A stretch of DNA of 64,000 nucleotides from Vulcanimicrobiota bacterium (GCA_003161435.1 PMOS01000011.1:1-64000); one strand, 5' to 3'. Counted from the first letter of the stretch, positions 24,667 to 33,316 are shown. Translations and numbers: made by a program. The notes: generated by a model from the sequence alone, not told the origin.

Positions 24667-25456
24667 CGGCGAGTCGGTCACCGTCGCGGTACTGGGCCTG
24701 GGTGAGGCCGGCTCGTTGATCGCGCGCGATCTCGTGCGCGGCGGTTGCGCAGTACGCGGTTGGGATCCCGATCTCCACGGTGATCTGAGCGAGATCCCGG
24801 TCGCGGCCAGCTTCGCGGCCGCCGTCGACGGCGCGCAGATCGTGCTCTCCGTCAACTGGGCGATCGTCGCGCTCGACGTCGCGCGCGACGCGCTGCCGCT
24901 CCTGCGTCCCGGATGCATCTACGCCGACCTCAACACCGCCGGGCCCGCGCTCAAGCGTGAGCTGGCGGCGATCGTTGCGCCGAGCGGCGCGCGCTTCGTC
25001 GACGTAGCGATGATGTCGCCGGTGCCCCCGCTGGGCATTCGCGTGCCGATGTTTCTCGCCGGCGACGGGGCGGCCGAGCTGGCGGAGTTCCTGCGGCCGC
25101 TCGGGACGCCGCTCGAGATCGTCGGGACGCTACCGGGCGAAGCGGCGGCACGCAAGCTGACCCGTTCGGTCTTCTTCAAGGGGATGTCGGGCGCGGTGTG
25201 CGAGGCGCTCGAAGCGGCGCGCGCCGCCGGCGTCGAGGACTGGCTGCGCAGCGACATCACCAAGACCTTCGTCGGCGCCGACGAGACGCTGCTCGACCGC
25301 ATCGTCGAAGGAACGCACAAGCACGCCAAGCGGCGGGCGCACGAGATGCGCGACGCGGGCGACTTGCTCGACACGCTCGGCGTTCCGGCGACGATAACGC
25401 GCGCGACGACCCAGTCGCTCGAGCGCATCGTCGAAGAGCAGCAGACCAGCGGCTAG
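24656..25456 (+). CDS. NAD(P)-binding dehydrogenase with DUF1932-like C-terminus
   Basis: A 266-residue protein of the 6-phosphogluconate/3-hydroxyisobutyrate dehydrogenase superfamily. The nucleotide loop is VAVLGLGEAGSLIARDL; the substrate-side segment is DVAMMSPVPPLG, and the C-terminal helical part resembles DUF1932. It is the last gene of the lig operon and overlaps ligC, so translation is coupled. None of the known 4,5-cleavage steps needs a second dehydrogenase. It may reduce a side product or prepare a substrate, but its reaction is not known. A GTG nine bases upstream is an alternative start. Confidence 0.75.
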   Translation: MLRNGESVTVAVLGLGEAGSLIARDLVRGGCAVRGWDPDLHGDLSEIPVAASFAAAVDGAQIVLSVNWAIVALDVARDALPLLRPGCIYADLNTAGPALKRELAAIVAPSGARFVDVAMMSPVPPLGIRVPMFLAGDGAAELAEFLRPLGTPLEIVGTLPGEAAARKLTRSVFFKGMSGAVCEALEAARAAGVEDWLRSDITKTFVGADETLLDRIVEGTHKHAKRRAHEMRDAGDLLDTLGVPATITRATTQSLERIVEEQQTSG

Positions 25457-25480
25457 CGTCCCGCCAGCAACCCCGCTAGA

Positions 25481-26188
25481 TCACGATCGTACGGCTGCGC
25501 TCACCGGTGGGAAGAGCCAGTGCGTCGCCGCGTTGCGGACGTGTTCGCGCGCCGCGCGTTCGGCGGCGTCTCCGTCACCCGAGCGGATGGCGTCGAGCAA
25601 CGCGCGATGTTCGTCGGCCGAGAGGCTCAGGCGCGGCTCTTGATGCTGCAGGTGCGCGTACACGACTTTCGACGACACGCGCACCAGCGGGACGAACTGC
25701 TGCAGCCGGGCGTGCCCGGTCGCCTCGACGATCGTGGCGTGGAAGTCCGCGTTGGCGACCAGGTAGCGGTGTTTGTCACGGTCGGCGACGTCACACATCT
25801 CGTCGGCGAGCGCCGTCAAGGCGCGATCGATCTCGGGTGTCATCCCGCGCTGCGCGAGCAGACGCGCCGCCAAACCATCGACCATCTCGCGCACGTCCAT
25901 GATCTCGCGCGCGTCCACCATGTCGAGCGAAGCCACCGTCGCGGCACCGGTCGGCGAGAACACGATGAAGCCTTCGTGCTCGAGCGCCAGCAGTGCCTCG
26001 CGCAGCGGCGTGCGACTGACCTGGAGCTGGCGCGCCAGATGCTCTTGGCGCAGCACCGTGCCGGGCACGAGCGTCCCTTCGAAGATCGCGCGGCGCAGTT
26101 GGTCGACGATCCCGTCGAGCATGCGCGGATGGCGAGCGACCTCGAGCGGCGTCACGTCGGCGACGGGCGGGACGGTGCGTCTGATCAC
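25481..26188 (-). CDS. GntR-family transcription regulator, FCD type
   Basis: About 235 residues from a GTG with AAAGGAGG 11 bases upstream; an upstream in-frame TTG at 26269 would overlap livF and is rejected. The N-terminal winged helix contains LVPGTVLRQEHLARQLQVSRTPLREALLALEHEGF. The C-terminal FCD helical domain has metal or ligand-binding residues in FHATIVEATGH and LSADEHRALLDAIRSGD. FCD regulators usually bind organic acids. It is the last gene downstream of the liv transporter, tail to tail with the lig operon, and has a TGGATCCA site in front. It probably controls uptake, the lig genes or both. Confidence 0.9.
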   Translation of the reverse strand: MIRRTVPPVADVTPLEVARHPRMLDGIVDQLRRAIFEGTLVPGTVLRQEHLARQLQVSRTPLREALLALEHEGFIVFSPTGAATVASLDMVDAREIMDVREMVDGLAARLLAQRGMTPEIDRALTALADEMCDVADRDKHRYLVANADFHATIVEATGHARLQQFVPLVRVSSKVVYAHLQHQEPRLSLSADEHRALLDAIRSGDGDAAERAAREHVRNAATHWLFPPVSAAVRS

Positions 26189-26204
26189 CCTCTCGGCTTC
26201 CTCC

Positions 26205-26230
26205 TTTGGATCCAGGGATCCAGGGATACC
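26205..26230. promoter_or_regulatory. candidate GntR operator, TGGATCCA plus half repeat
   Basis: TTTGGATCCAGGGATCCAGG holds a perfect TGGATCCA palindrome at 26207-26214 and a second GGATCCA nine bases further. It lies between livF and the gntR GTG. FCD-type GntR proteins bind short dyads of this kind, so autoregulation is likely. A similar GGATCCAGGAT occurs at 31056. Confidence 0.5.
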
Positions 26231-26265
26231 GCCAATTCTGCCGGCCGAGTCAGCTTCCTCTGAAT

Positions 26266-27000
26266 TCAAACGGTGTCACCACCGAGATAGATTGCCTTCA
26301 CGCGTTCGTCCGCTCGTAGCTCGGCAGCGCTACCGCTCAGCGCGACCGTCCCGCCCTCGAGGACGTAGGCACGATCGGCGTGGCGCAGGGTCAGATACGC
26401 GTTCTGCTCGACAAGCAGTACGGCTGTCCCGCTGCGCGTCAACTCCGCGACGATGGCGAAGATTCGCTCGACGATCTGCGGAGCGAGCCCGGTCGACGGT
26501 TCGTCGAGCATTAGGAGCTTCGGTTTGGCCATCAGCGCGCGACCGATCGCGAGCATCTGCTGCTCGCCACCCGAGAGCGTGAACGCGACTTGGCGCTTGC
26601 GCGCCGCCAGCGACGGAAACCGGTCGTAGACGCCGGCGAGTCCGTCGGCCAGGCGCGTGCGATCGGTCGAAAACGCACCCAATCGCAAATTGTCGTCGAC
26701 GCCCAGCTCGCTGAACAGCTGCCGTCCCTCGGGAACCTGCAGGCAACCGAGTCGAACGGTGCGCTCGGTTGTGACGCGGGTGAGATCGTGGCCGTCGAAC
26801 GTGATCGCGCCGGAGCGCAGCGTACTGTCGTAGCGCGAGATCGTGCGCAGCAGGGTCGACTTTCCCGCGCCGTTCGGTCCGAGCACGGCGACCAACTCGC
26901 CGGCGTGCACCTCGAGATCGACCCCACGCAGCACGTCGAGCGCACCGTAGCCGGCATGCAGATCGCGTACGTCGAGCAAGATCGGCGCGGCGTTCGTCAC
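26266..27000 (-). CDS. livF: ABC transporter ATP-binding protein, LivF type
   Basis: A 244-residue ATPase. Walker A is GPNGAGKST, the signature motif FTLSGGEQQMLAIGRALM, Walker B LLMLDEPSTGL, and the H-loop region is VEQNAYLTL. It opens LDVRDLHAGYGALDVLRGVDLEVHAGE, as in LivF. The GTG start overlaps the livMG stop in GTGA. With the LivG domain it forms the ATPase pair of a branched-chain-amino-acid-type importer. Near the aromatic genes the cargo may be an aromatic acid, as for CouPSTU; that is inference. Confidence 0.93.
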   Translation of the reverse strand: MTNAAPILLDVRDLHAGYGALDVLRGVDLEVHAGELVAVLGPNGAGKSTLLRTISRYDSTLRSGAITFDGHDLTRVTTERTVRLGCLQVPEGRQLFSELGVDDNLRLGAFSTDRTRLADGLAGVYDRFPSLAARKRQVAFTLSGGEQQMLAIGRALMAKPKLLMLDEPSTGLAPQIVERIFAIVAELTRSGTAVLLVEQNAYLTLRHADRAYVLEGGTVALSGSAAELRADERVKAIYLGGDTV

Positions 27001-28763
27001 GAGGCGGTACCCAAGTACGCGGCGATCACCGCGGGGTCGTTGCGCACGGACGAGGCGTCGCCGTCGGCGATCGTGCGCCCGAACTCGAGCACCATCACGC
27101 GGTCGGAGATCGCCATTACGAGCCGCATGTCGTGCTCGATCAACAGCAGCGTCGTCCCCGCGTCGCGCAGCCGCAACAAGTCTTCGTGCAGCGTCGTCCG
27201 CTCCGCGGCGTTGAGGCCGGCGGCCGGCTCGTCGACGAGCAAGAGCCACGGGTCGGCGGCGATCGCACGCGCGAGCTCGACGCGGCGGCGATCGCCGAAC
27301 GGAAGATCCTTGGCGTAGGTCGCCGCGACGTGCTCCAGACCAAGCCGCGCGAGCGTCGCCCGAGCACGGTCGTTGGCCTCACGGCGCTCGCGGCGCGAGC
27401 GCGGCAACGCGAAGAGATCGCTGGCCGGATCGCTGCGCTCGGTGCGAAACGCGCCGGCGACGACGTTCTCGAGCACCGTCATCTCACCGAACAGGCGCGC
27501 GTTTTGGAACGTGCGGCCTACACCGAGCGCAGCGATTCGATGCGGTTGCCAGCCGCTGACGTCGACGCCGCCGATCGCGACGCGGCCGGCGCTCAGACGG
27601 CCGATCCCGCACACCGCATTGAACAGCGTCGTCTTTCCGGCACCGTTGGGACCGATGAGCGAGGTCAGCGTAGCCGGCTGCAAGCGAAACGAGACGCCGT
27701 CGAGCGCGACCAACCCGCCGAAGCGCTTCGTCACCCCGTCGACCGCCAGCGGCAGCGACGCGGCCGGCGCCTGCACGCGTGTCGCCGGGACGACGGAAAC
27801 CGGACCACGCTCCGCGCGCGGCGGACTCGTCGCGCGCCGGCGCAACAGACCCGCCAGGCCGCCCGGCGCGACGACCACGACCAGCACGACCAGCACGCCG
27901 TATGCGACCTCTCGCCAGTTCTCGAACTGATGTCCGGCGATGTCGAGAAAACCGATCAGCGCGGCGCCGAGCAGTGCCCCCGACACGCCGCCGCTGCCGC
28001 CGAGCACGACCATCAGCAGCAGATCGATCGACAGCGCGACCGACACCGCTTCGGAGACGACGATGCCGAGGTACGCCGCGTAGATCGCACCCGACAACCC
28101 GGCCAGCGCGCCCGCATAGGCGAAGGCGAAGATCTTGTAGCGGCGCGTCGGCACACCGACGACCTCCGCGGCAAGCTCGTCGTTACGGATGGTCTCGAAC
28201 GCGCGGCCCGTTCGCCCGTGCAACAAGTTGAGCGAGAGCGCCGCGACCAGCAACGCGACGGCCCAAGCGAACCAGTACGCCGCTTCGCCGGAGAGCGAAA
28301 CCGGCCCGAGCCGTGCGAACGGTATGTCGCCGATCCCCATCGCGCCGCCGAGGGCCTTCGTCTCGTGGAAGCAGCCGACGGCGATCAGCCCGAACGCGAG
28401 CGTCGCCATCGCGAGATAGTGCCCGCGAAAGCGCAGCGCGACGAACCCCAAGACGAGCCCGACGAGCGCCGCCACGACGACGCCTAGCAGCGCGGCCGGC
28501 CAGAACGGCCAGTTCTGCACGGCCGTGCAGTAGGCGACGCTGTAGGCGCCGATGCCGAAGAAGCCGGCCTGTCCGACGGAGATTTGGTTGACGTTGCCGA
28601 GCAGGATCGAGAGTCCGACCGCCGCGATCGCGTAGATCGCGGCGTAGGTCCCTGCCTGCGCGAACGTCGCGTTGCCGGTCAGATGCGCGTACGCTCCGAA
28701 TGCGACGACGATCGCGCCGAGGACCGGCAGGAGCCGTGCGTCGGCGCGCAGCCGGGCAATCAA
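26997..28763 (-). CDS. LivM permease fused to LivG ATPase
   Basis: A 588-residue fusion. Residues 1-310 are a LivM permease with about ten membrane spans (ISVGQAGFFGIGAYSVAY, MATLAFGLIAV, then the EVVGVPTRRYKIFAFAYAG loop). A short Pro/Arg linker leads to a LivG ATPase from about residue 337: GPNGAGKTT (Walker A), VGRTFQNARLF and LLLVDEPAAGLN (Walker B). The signature is DLPFGDRRRVELARAIA, a divergent form of the LivG LSYGQQRR motif. One polypeptide thus carries a permease and one ATPase. It overlaps livH and livF by four bases each. Confidence 0.92.
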   Translation of the reverse strand: MIARLRADARLLPVLGAIVVAFGAYAHLTGNATFAQAGTYAAIYAIAAVGLSILLGNVNQISVGQAGFFGIGAYSVAYCTAVQNWPFWPAALLGVVVAALVGLVLGFVALRFRGHYLAMATLAFGLIAVGCFHETKALGGAMGIGDIPFARLGPVSLSGEAAYWFAWAVALLVAALSLNLLHGRTGRAFETIRNDELAAEVVGVPTRRYKIFAFAYAGALAGLSGAIYAAYLGIVVSEAVSVALSIDLLLMVVLGGSGGVSGALLGAALIGFLDIAGHQFENWREVAYGVLVVLVVVVAPGGLAGLLRRRATSPPRAERGPVSVVPATRVQAPAASLPLAVDGVTKRFGGLVALDGVSFRLQPATLTSLIGPNGAGKTTLFNAVCGIGRLSAGRVAIGGVDVSGWQPHRIAALGVGRTFQNARLFGEMTVLENVVAGAFRTERSDPASDLFALPRSRRERREANDRARATLARLGLEHVAATYAKDLPFGDRRRVELARAIAADPWLLLVDEPAAGLNAAERTTLHEDLLRLRDAGTTLLLIEHDMRLVMAISDRVMVLEFGRTIADGDASSVRNDPAVIAAYLGTAS

Positions 28764-29638
28764 TCGCGGATCGCTCCACGCGCGGCGAAGAGCCCTTGCG
28801 GCCGCAACAGCAGGCCGAGCAGCAGCAACGAGTACACGATCGGATCGGCGACGCCGTACGAAAACACGCCTTGCAGCAGCTTCTCCACCACGCCGACGAG
28901 CAGACCGCCGGCGACGCAGCCGACCGGCGACTCGAGGCCGCCGACGATCGCTCCGACGAAGCCCTTGATCGTGATCGCGACGCCGCCGGCGCCGCCGACC
29001 AGCGCGATCGGTCCGATGATCGTTCCACCGTAGGCGGCCAGCGCGATCGCCAGACCGACGCTGATCGCGCCGGTCGTTCGCACGTCGATTCCGACCAGCC
29101 GCGCCCCCAGCGGGTTGTTCGACGCCGCGCGGATCGCTTTACCGTAGTACGTGCGCTCGAAGAACAGGTACAGCGCGCCGAGCGCGACCAGCAGTAACGC
29201 GAACGCCCAGAGCGACTGCACGCCGACCGCGACACCGCCGGCCGTAATGACGTCCGACGCTTCACCGCTGAACGCCGGCAGCGGCTGCGGCAGCGAGCCC
29301 CAGCCGGGGACGAGCGCGTGCCCGTAGAGCAAGATGAACACGGTGCCGATCGTTGCGATCGTCAGGCCGATCTCGCCCGACCGCGCGGCCGGGCGCAGCA
29401 CGAGCCGCTCGAACGCGAGGCCGAGCACGAACCCGCACAGGGTCGCGCCGATGAGCGCGAACCAGCTGTTCGCGTGCAGCACCTGAACGAACGTCAGCGC
29501 GAACAGCCCGCCGACCACGGAGAACTCGCCCTGCGCGAAGTTCACGATGCGGGTCGCGCGCAGGATGATGTGGATGCCGAGCGCGACGAGCGCGTAGCCG
29601 CTACCGACCGTCAGACCTGCGACGAGCAGCTGTATCAT
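28760..29638 (-). CDS. livH: ABC transporter permease, LivH type
   Basis: A 292-residue inner-membrane permease with about eight spans. Typical LivH segments are GLTVGSGYALVALGIHIILRATRIVNFAQGEF, TYYGKAIRAASNNPLGARLVGIDV and KGFVGAIVGGLESPVGCVAGGLLVG. It pairs with the LivM part of the next gene. The ATG lies only 12 bases after a UUCG-loop terminator and has no clear ribosome-binding site, so translation or transcription of this operon may be conditional. Confidence 0.93.
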   Translation of the reverse strand: MIQLLVAGLTVGSGYALVALGIHIILRATRIVNFAQGEFSVVGGLFALTFVQVLHANSWFALIGATLCGFVLGLAFERLVLRPAARSGEIGLTIATIGTVFILLYGHALVPGWGSLPQPLPAFSGEASDVITAGGVAVGVQSLWAFALLLVALGALYLFFERTYYGKAIRAASNNPLGARLVGIDVRTTGAISVGLAIALAAYGGTIIGPIALVGGAGGVAITIKGFVGAIVGGLESPVGCVAGGLLVGVVEKLLQGVFSYGVADPIVYSLLLLGLLLRPQGLFAARGAIRD

Positions 29639-29643
29639 GATAC

Positions 29644-29673
29644 CAAAACGCCCGAGAGCCGAAGCTCCCGGGC
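29644..29673 (-). terminator. UUCG-tetraloop intrinsic terminator upstream of livH
   Basis: Read on the minus strand: GCCCGGGAGC, loop TTCG, GCTCTCGGGC, then GTTTTGG. The ten-pair stem includes one G-U. It follows the stop of the exported beta-rich protein by about 30 bases and ends just before the livH start codon. Confidence 0.75.
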
Positions 29674-29702
29674 GCCGTGTCGATCAGACCGAATCGATCA
29701 GA

Positions 29703-30884
29703 TCAGTGGAACCAGGAGTTGGTATCGACGTGGAACGTCCCGATGACATCCCACGATCCGACGTGAATCGCGTTGGGCAGCGGCAGCGCCATGCCCGGAA
29801 TCGCGTGGTAGTCGGAGTGCCGCAGCGAGAGCGTGAAGCCCGGGCTGAAGCGCTTGTTGAGCTGATAGGTAAGCGCGCTGTTCCAGCGATACGGGACGCC
29901 GATGCCACCGAAGAGTGCGGCGTTCTCGTAGAAGTTCAGGGCGCCCCAGCGCTCGTTGAGCAGGAACGACGTGCCGTGCTTGGGATCGACCGGCACGATC
30001 ATCGACACGCCCTGAGTCGTCTCGTAATAGACCGACTGATGGGGATTCTCGTCGAAGTAGCCGACCTGCGCAGCGGTCGCCGTGCCGCAACTCGCTAGCA
30101 GCCCGGGGTCCACTGCCTTGTTTCCGGCGCTGCACAGGGCAGCGACGTGGTGGTCGACGTTCTGCGCGTCCCCGGTGATCGAGAACACGAACGTGCTGTG
30201 CAGCAGTTCGGCGATCGGCCGGGTCGTGTAGCTGAGGCCGGCGTACCCGTAGTGGTGCTCGGTCGAGCTCACCGTGTAGGGGAACGGAACATTGCTCACG
30301 CCCGATGCGCCGCTGTTGAACTCCCGATGGCGGAACGAGTCGCCGACGTCGAGGCTCCAGTTGCGGTCGAACACATACGTGCCGTGATACTGCAGGATGA
30401 CGTCGCGGCTGTCGTTCGGGCAGCTGCGCTCGCCTTTGAGCGCCAGCACGCGAATGCAGTCGAGCGGCTGATTCAGCGTGCCTTCAGTCAACCGATCGAA
30501 ATAGAGGCTGAACTTGCGGGTGATCGGGAAACGCACCGTTCCACCGAGATCGGCCGGATCGTAGTTCTTGATGTTGGCGTTCGAACCGTAGTACGCCGGC
30601 TGGGTGAACGTCGCGACGAAGTCGATGATCGGCATGTGGCCGAGCGGCGGCGCCATGCGCGGAGTCGAGTTCTGGCCGCCGGCCGGATTCGGATTGCCGG
30701 GGTTCGAGCCGGGGCCCGGCATCGTTTGACCGGCCGGGCTTGGGGCCGGTGCCGGCGAGGCTTGCGCCGATGCGACAGCTGCGGCGCCGGCGAAGAGCGC
30801 GATGGCCGCGCAAAGGGCGGTGGCGACGCGAATCAGCGCCGAACCGAATGACGCGACCGAGCGCGGCTGATTGGGACCATCCAT
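29703..30884 (-). CDS. exported beta-rich protein, probable outer-membrane protein
   Basis: A 393-residue protein with AGGAGG ten bases before the ATG and a long signal peptide ending near AAAVASAQA. A Pro/Gly/Asn-rich linker occupies about residues 45-75. The rest alternates aromatic and polar residues in amphipathic strands (YHGTYVFDRNWSLDVGDSF, YGYAGLSYTTRPIAEL, TYQLNKRFSPGFTLSLRHSDYH) and ends DVIGTFHVDTNSWFH. This reads as a monomeric beta-barrel of 12 or more strands. The terminal residue is His, not Phe, but Trp-Phe directly precede it. No named family recognised. Confidence 0.6.
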   Translation of the reverse strand: MDGPNQPRSVASFGSALIRVATALCAAIALFAGAAAVASAQASPAPAPSPAGQTMPGPGSNPGNPNPAGGQNSTPRMAPPLGHMPIIDFVATFTQPAYYGSNANIKNYDPADLGGTVRFPITRKFSLYFDRLTEGTLNQPLDCIRVLALKGERSCPNDSRDVILQYHGTYVFDRNWSLDVGDSFRHREFNSGASGVSNVPFPYTVSSTEHHYGYAGLSYTTRPIAELLHSTFVFSITGDAQNVDHHVAALCSAGNKAVDPGLLASCGTATAAQVGYFDENPHQSVYYETTQGVSMIVPVDPKHGTSFLLNERWGALNFYENAALFGGIGVPYRWNSALTYQLNKRFSPGFTLSLRHSDYHAIPGMALPLPNAIHVGSWDVIGTFHVDTNSWFH

Positions 30885-31178
30885 ACCGTGGATGCCTCCT
30901 AAGACGTGAACTTGCGAAAGAATGGTACCCTCGCAAAGTGGCAGAGTCGGCGAGAAGTGCATTCGAGGACGGCGATCTTCAAACGTCCCGTCATCGTCCG
31001 CACGCCGTCGCGCGCTTGGTACCCGGTTGCATGGCATCCGAGTTCTGAATCCAAGGATCCAGGATGGTGCCGAGTTTCACGCGCAGGAGGCACCCTCCTC
31101 TCCTTCAACGGTCGAATTTGGCCATTTGTCGGCAGGCCCAGCGGGGGAACCACGGCATCGCCGGGTATCCGTTTGGGG
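30885..31178. other. divergent promoter region, outer-membrane and kelch genes
   Basis: About 290 bases between the two divergent starts. It should hold both promoters; I cannot place either confidently. A GGATCCAGGAT preceded by AATCCAA (31047-31065) resembles the site in front of the GntR gene. Confidence 0.4.
31047..31065. promoter_or_regulatory. second copy of the GGATCCAGG-type motif
   Basis: GAATCCAAGGATCCAGGAT shares GGATCCAGG with the candidate GntR operator at 26205. It lies 160 bases upstream of the outer-membrane gene and 114 upstream of the kelch gene. The shared regulator is an inference from motif likeness alone. Confidence 0.3.
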
Positions 31179-32159
31179 ATGAGACGCGTGCTGGGCGTTG
31201 CGACGGCGATCAGTTCGGCAGTATTCGCGGTAGCCGCGTTCGCCCAGACCGGGGGCCTCGGGGCCTGGTCGACCGGAGCGCAATTGCCGGTCCCGCGCAG
31301 CGAAGTGGCGGTGGCAGCCGTCGGCAGCACGATCTACGTCATCGGGGGCTACGCCGCCGCGGGTCCGCATCCGGCCGCACTCGACAGTACCGGGGCCGTC
31401 GATGTCGATCAGCCCCTGGTGCAGGGGTTCAACCTCGCGACGGGACGGTGGTCCGACCGCGCGCCCTTGCCGCGCGGCCTCAACCACATCGGCGTGACCG
31501 TGCTGGGCGGGAAGATCTACGCCTTCGGCGGGTTCGACCAGCAGAATCGCGATCCGGTCGCCGACGCGTCGGTCTACGATCCCGACAGCGACAGCTGGGC
31601 CGCGCTGCCGCAGGTACCGAAGGCCCGCGGTTCGATCGCGGTAGCCGTCCTGGGTGGGAAGATTCATCTGGTCGGCGGGCGCGACGTGCACAGCGTCGGA
31701 ACGCACGACGTGTTCGACCCGGTTACGAACCGCTACTCGACCGCGGCACCGCTTCCGGTCGCGCGCGATCACATGGGGCTGGTCGCGTTCGGCGGGAAGC
31801 TCTACGCGATCGCCGGCCGGGTCGACGACTTCGACCACAACACGTCGTACGTCGACGCGTACGACCCGGTGACGAACCGCTGGTCCTCGCGCGCGCCGAT
31901 GCCCTCGCAGCGCAGCGGAATGGCCGTCGTGCTGTTCCACGACCGAATCTTGGCGATCGGCGGCGAGCGCGGCGGCGGCACCTTCACCAACAACGAAGCG
32001 TACGATCCGCAGACGAACTCGTGGAGCGTGCTGGCACCGCTCCCGGAGGGCCGGCACGGCACGGGCGCGGTCGTCATCGGCGACACGCTCTACCTCCCGG
32101 CGGGCGGACCGGTGAACGGCGGCAGCCGCCAATCCGACACGCTCTTCATGTTCAAATAG
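31179..32159 (+). CDS. exported kelch-repeat protein
   Basis: A 326-residue protein with a signal peptide (MRRVLGVATAISSAVFAVAAFAQ). Five or six kelch blades follow, each with a GG pair and spaced Tyr/Trp: VGSTIYVIGGYAA, LGGKIYAFGGFD, LGGKIHLVGGRD, FGGKLYAIAGRV, FHDRILAIGGER, IGDTLYLPAGGP. Between them lie Y-D-P-x-T-x-x-W segments. The fold is a beta-propeller; extracellular kelch proteins can bind glycans, or act as mutarotases. The frame is open far upstream, but the ATG at 31179 gives the signal peptide. Confidence 0.85.
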   Translation: MRRVLGVATAISSAVFAVAAFAQTGGLGAWSTGAQLPVPRSEVAVAAVGSTIYVIGGYAAAGPHPAALDSTGAVDVDQPLVQGFNLATGRWSDRAPLPRGLNHIGVTVLGGKIYAFGGFDQQNRDPVADASVYDPDSDSWAALPQVPKARGSIAVAVLGGKIHLVGGRDVHSVGTHDVFDPVTNRYSTAAPLPVARDHMGLVAFGGKLYAIAGRVDDFDHNTSYVDAYDPVTNRWSSRAPMPSQRSGMAVVLFHDRILAIGGERGGGTFTNNEAYDPQTNSWSVLAPLPEGRHGTGAVVIGDTLYLPAGGPVNGGSRQSDTLFMFK

Positions 32160-32223
32160 TGTCGGAAACGACGTCCTGAGCCGGCGCGTCTGGGCCGCGA
32201 TCGCGGTCGTTCTCGGGCTGTTT

Positions 32224-32607
32224 GTGCTGTGGGCGGCGACGAGTTACTCGGTGTACCGGCATACGCTCCCGCACGATCTGCTCCAACGAATCTTCGGTGA
32301 GGATCCGGCCGAGACGTGGTTCACGCCGCGTTTCTATTTGCGCAAGTCGTACAGCATCGTCGCTTTCGCGCTGATGGGCGCGGTCACGCAGCTCGCGTTA
32401 CCGCCGGTGCACCGACCTGCGCTGCGCGGCGCCCTGATCATCGGCGCGTTCTCGGCGCTGATCGAAGTCCTGCAGAAGTTGCACGGCGCTCCCGAAGGCT
32501 TGGGTTGGAGCGCGTTCGACGTCGGCTGCGGCGCGGTCGGCGGGTGGCTGGGTGTCAGCGCGGTGACATTCGTAGCGCGCCGTCGAGCCGGATCGTCTCG
32601 CCGTTGA
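32224..32607 (+). CDS. VanZ-like membrane protein
   Basis: At least 127 residues with three or four spans. LRKSYSIVAFALMGAVTQLAL, ALIIGAFSALIEVLQKLHG (the conserved Glu-x-x-Gln of VanZ) and WSAFDVGCGAVGGWLG follow VanZ order. The GTG at 32224 falls inside the first helix. A start further upstream is likely, perhaps a CTG at 32176 behind GGAA, but no standard start exists there. The last 53 bases overlap the convergent SDR gene. Confidence 0.6.
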   Translation: MLWAATSYSVYRHTLPHDLLQRIFGEDPAETWFTPRFYLRKSYSIVAFALMGAVTQLALPPVHRPALRGALIIGAFSALIEVLQKLHGAPEGLGWSAFDVGCGAVGGWLGVSAVTFVARRRAGSSRR

Positions 32608-33316
32608 GGTAGCCGTTGCGGCAGATCGTCAGCACCAGGTCGGCGTAGTCGGCCGGCGATCCCAGTCGTCGCGGGAACGGGATCGAAGATGCGAGCGACT
32701 CTTTGACGTCGTCCGGCAGCTCACCGAGCAGCGGGGTTTCGAACACGCCCGGCGCGATCGTCATGACGCGGACGCCGAACTGCGCGAGCTCGCGCGCGAG
32801 CGGCAGCGTCAGCGCAACGATCCCGCCTTTCGACGCTGCGTATGCGGCTTGGCCGATTTGTCCGTCGAACGCCGCGATCGAGGCGGTGAAGACCACGACG
32901 CCGCGCTCGCCGGCGTCGAGCGGCTCAAGCCCGGTCATCGCCGCGGTCGCGAGCCGCGTGACGTTGAACGTGCCGATCAAGTTGACGCGCACGATGCGCT
33001 CGAACGCGTCGAGCGGCATCGGACCGTCGCGCCCGAGCATCCGTCGCGGCGTCCCGATCCCCGCGCAGTTCACCAAGATGCGCGCAGGGCCGTGTCGCCG
33101 CGCGGCCGCCTCCAGCGCAGCCGCGACGCCGTCGGGATCGGTGACGTCGCAGCGCGCGAAGAAGCCATCGATCTCGCGCGCTACCTCGGCCGCGCGCTCG
33201 CCGTCGCGATCGAGCAACGTCACGTGTGCGCCCTGCTCCCGCAGCGCCCGCGCCGTCTGCGCTCCCAATCCCGACGCTCCGCCGGTCACGATCGCCGCTT
33301 GCCCCCTGATGTCCAC
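32555..33316 (-). CDS. short-chain dehydrogenase, 3-hydroxyacyl-CoA dehydrogenase type 2-like
   Basis: A 253-residue classical SDR from a GTG. The cofactor loop is VTGGASGLGAQTARAL with LLDRDGE selecting NAD. Then come NCAGIGT, the catalytic Ser region FTASIAAFDGQIGQAAYAASKGG (Tyr and Lys), and IAPGVFETPLLGELPD. GQIGQAAY and the late PRRLGSPADYADLV resemble HSD17B10/FadB2-type 3-hydroxyacyl-CoA dehydrogenases. Near an acyl-CoA ligase and an enoyl-CoA hydratase it would supply the third step of side-chain beta-oxidation. A glycosyltransferase starts 52 bases away on the other strand. Confidence 0.82.
   Translation of the reverse strand: MDIRGQAAIVTGGASGLGAQTARALREQGAHVTLLDRDGERAAEVAREIDGFFARCDVTDPDGVAAALEAAARRHGPARILVNCAGIGTPRRMLGRDGPMPLDAFERIVRVNLIGTFNVTRLATAAMTGLEPLDAGERGVVVFTASIAAFDGQIGQAAYAASKGGIVALTLPLARELAQFGVRVMTIAPGVFETPLLGELPDDVKESLASSIPFPRRLGSPADYADLVLTICRNGYLNGETIRLDGALRMSPR

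Noticed and set aside
27132..28487. 451-codon plus-strand frame opposite livMG
   Set aside because: Extremely Arg/Asp/Gln-rich and lacking structure; it is antisense to a fusion with clear membrane spans and ABC motifs.
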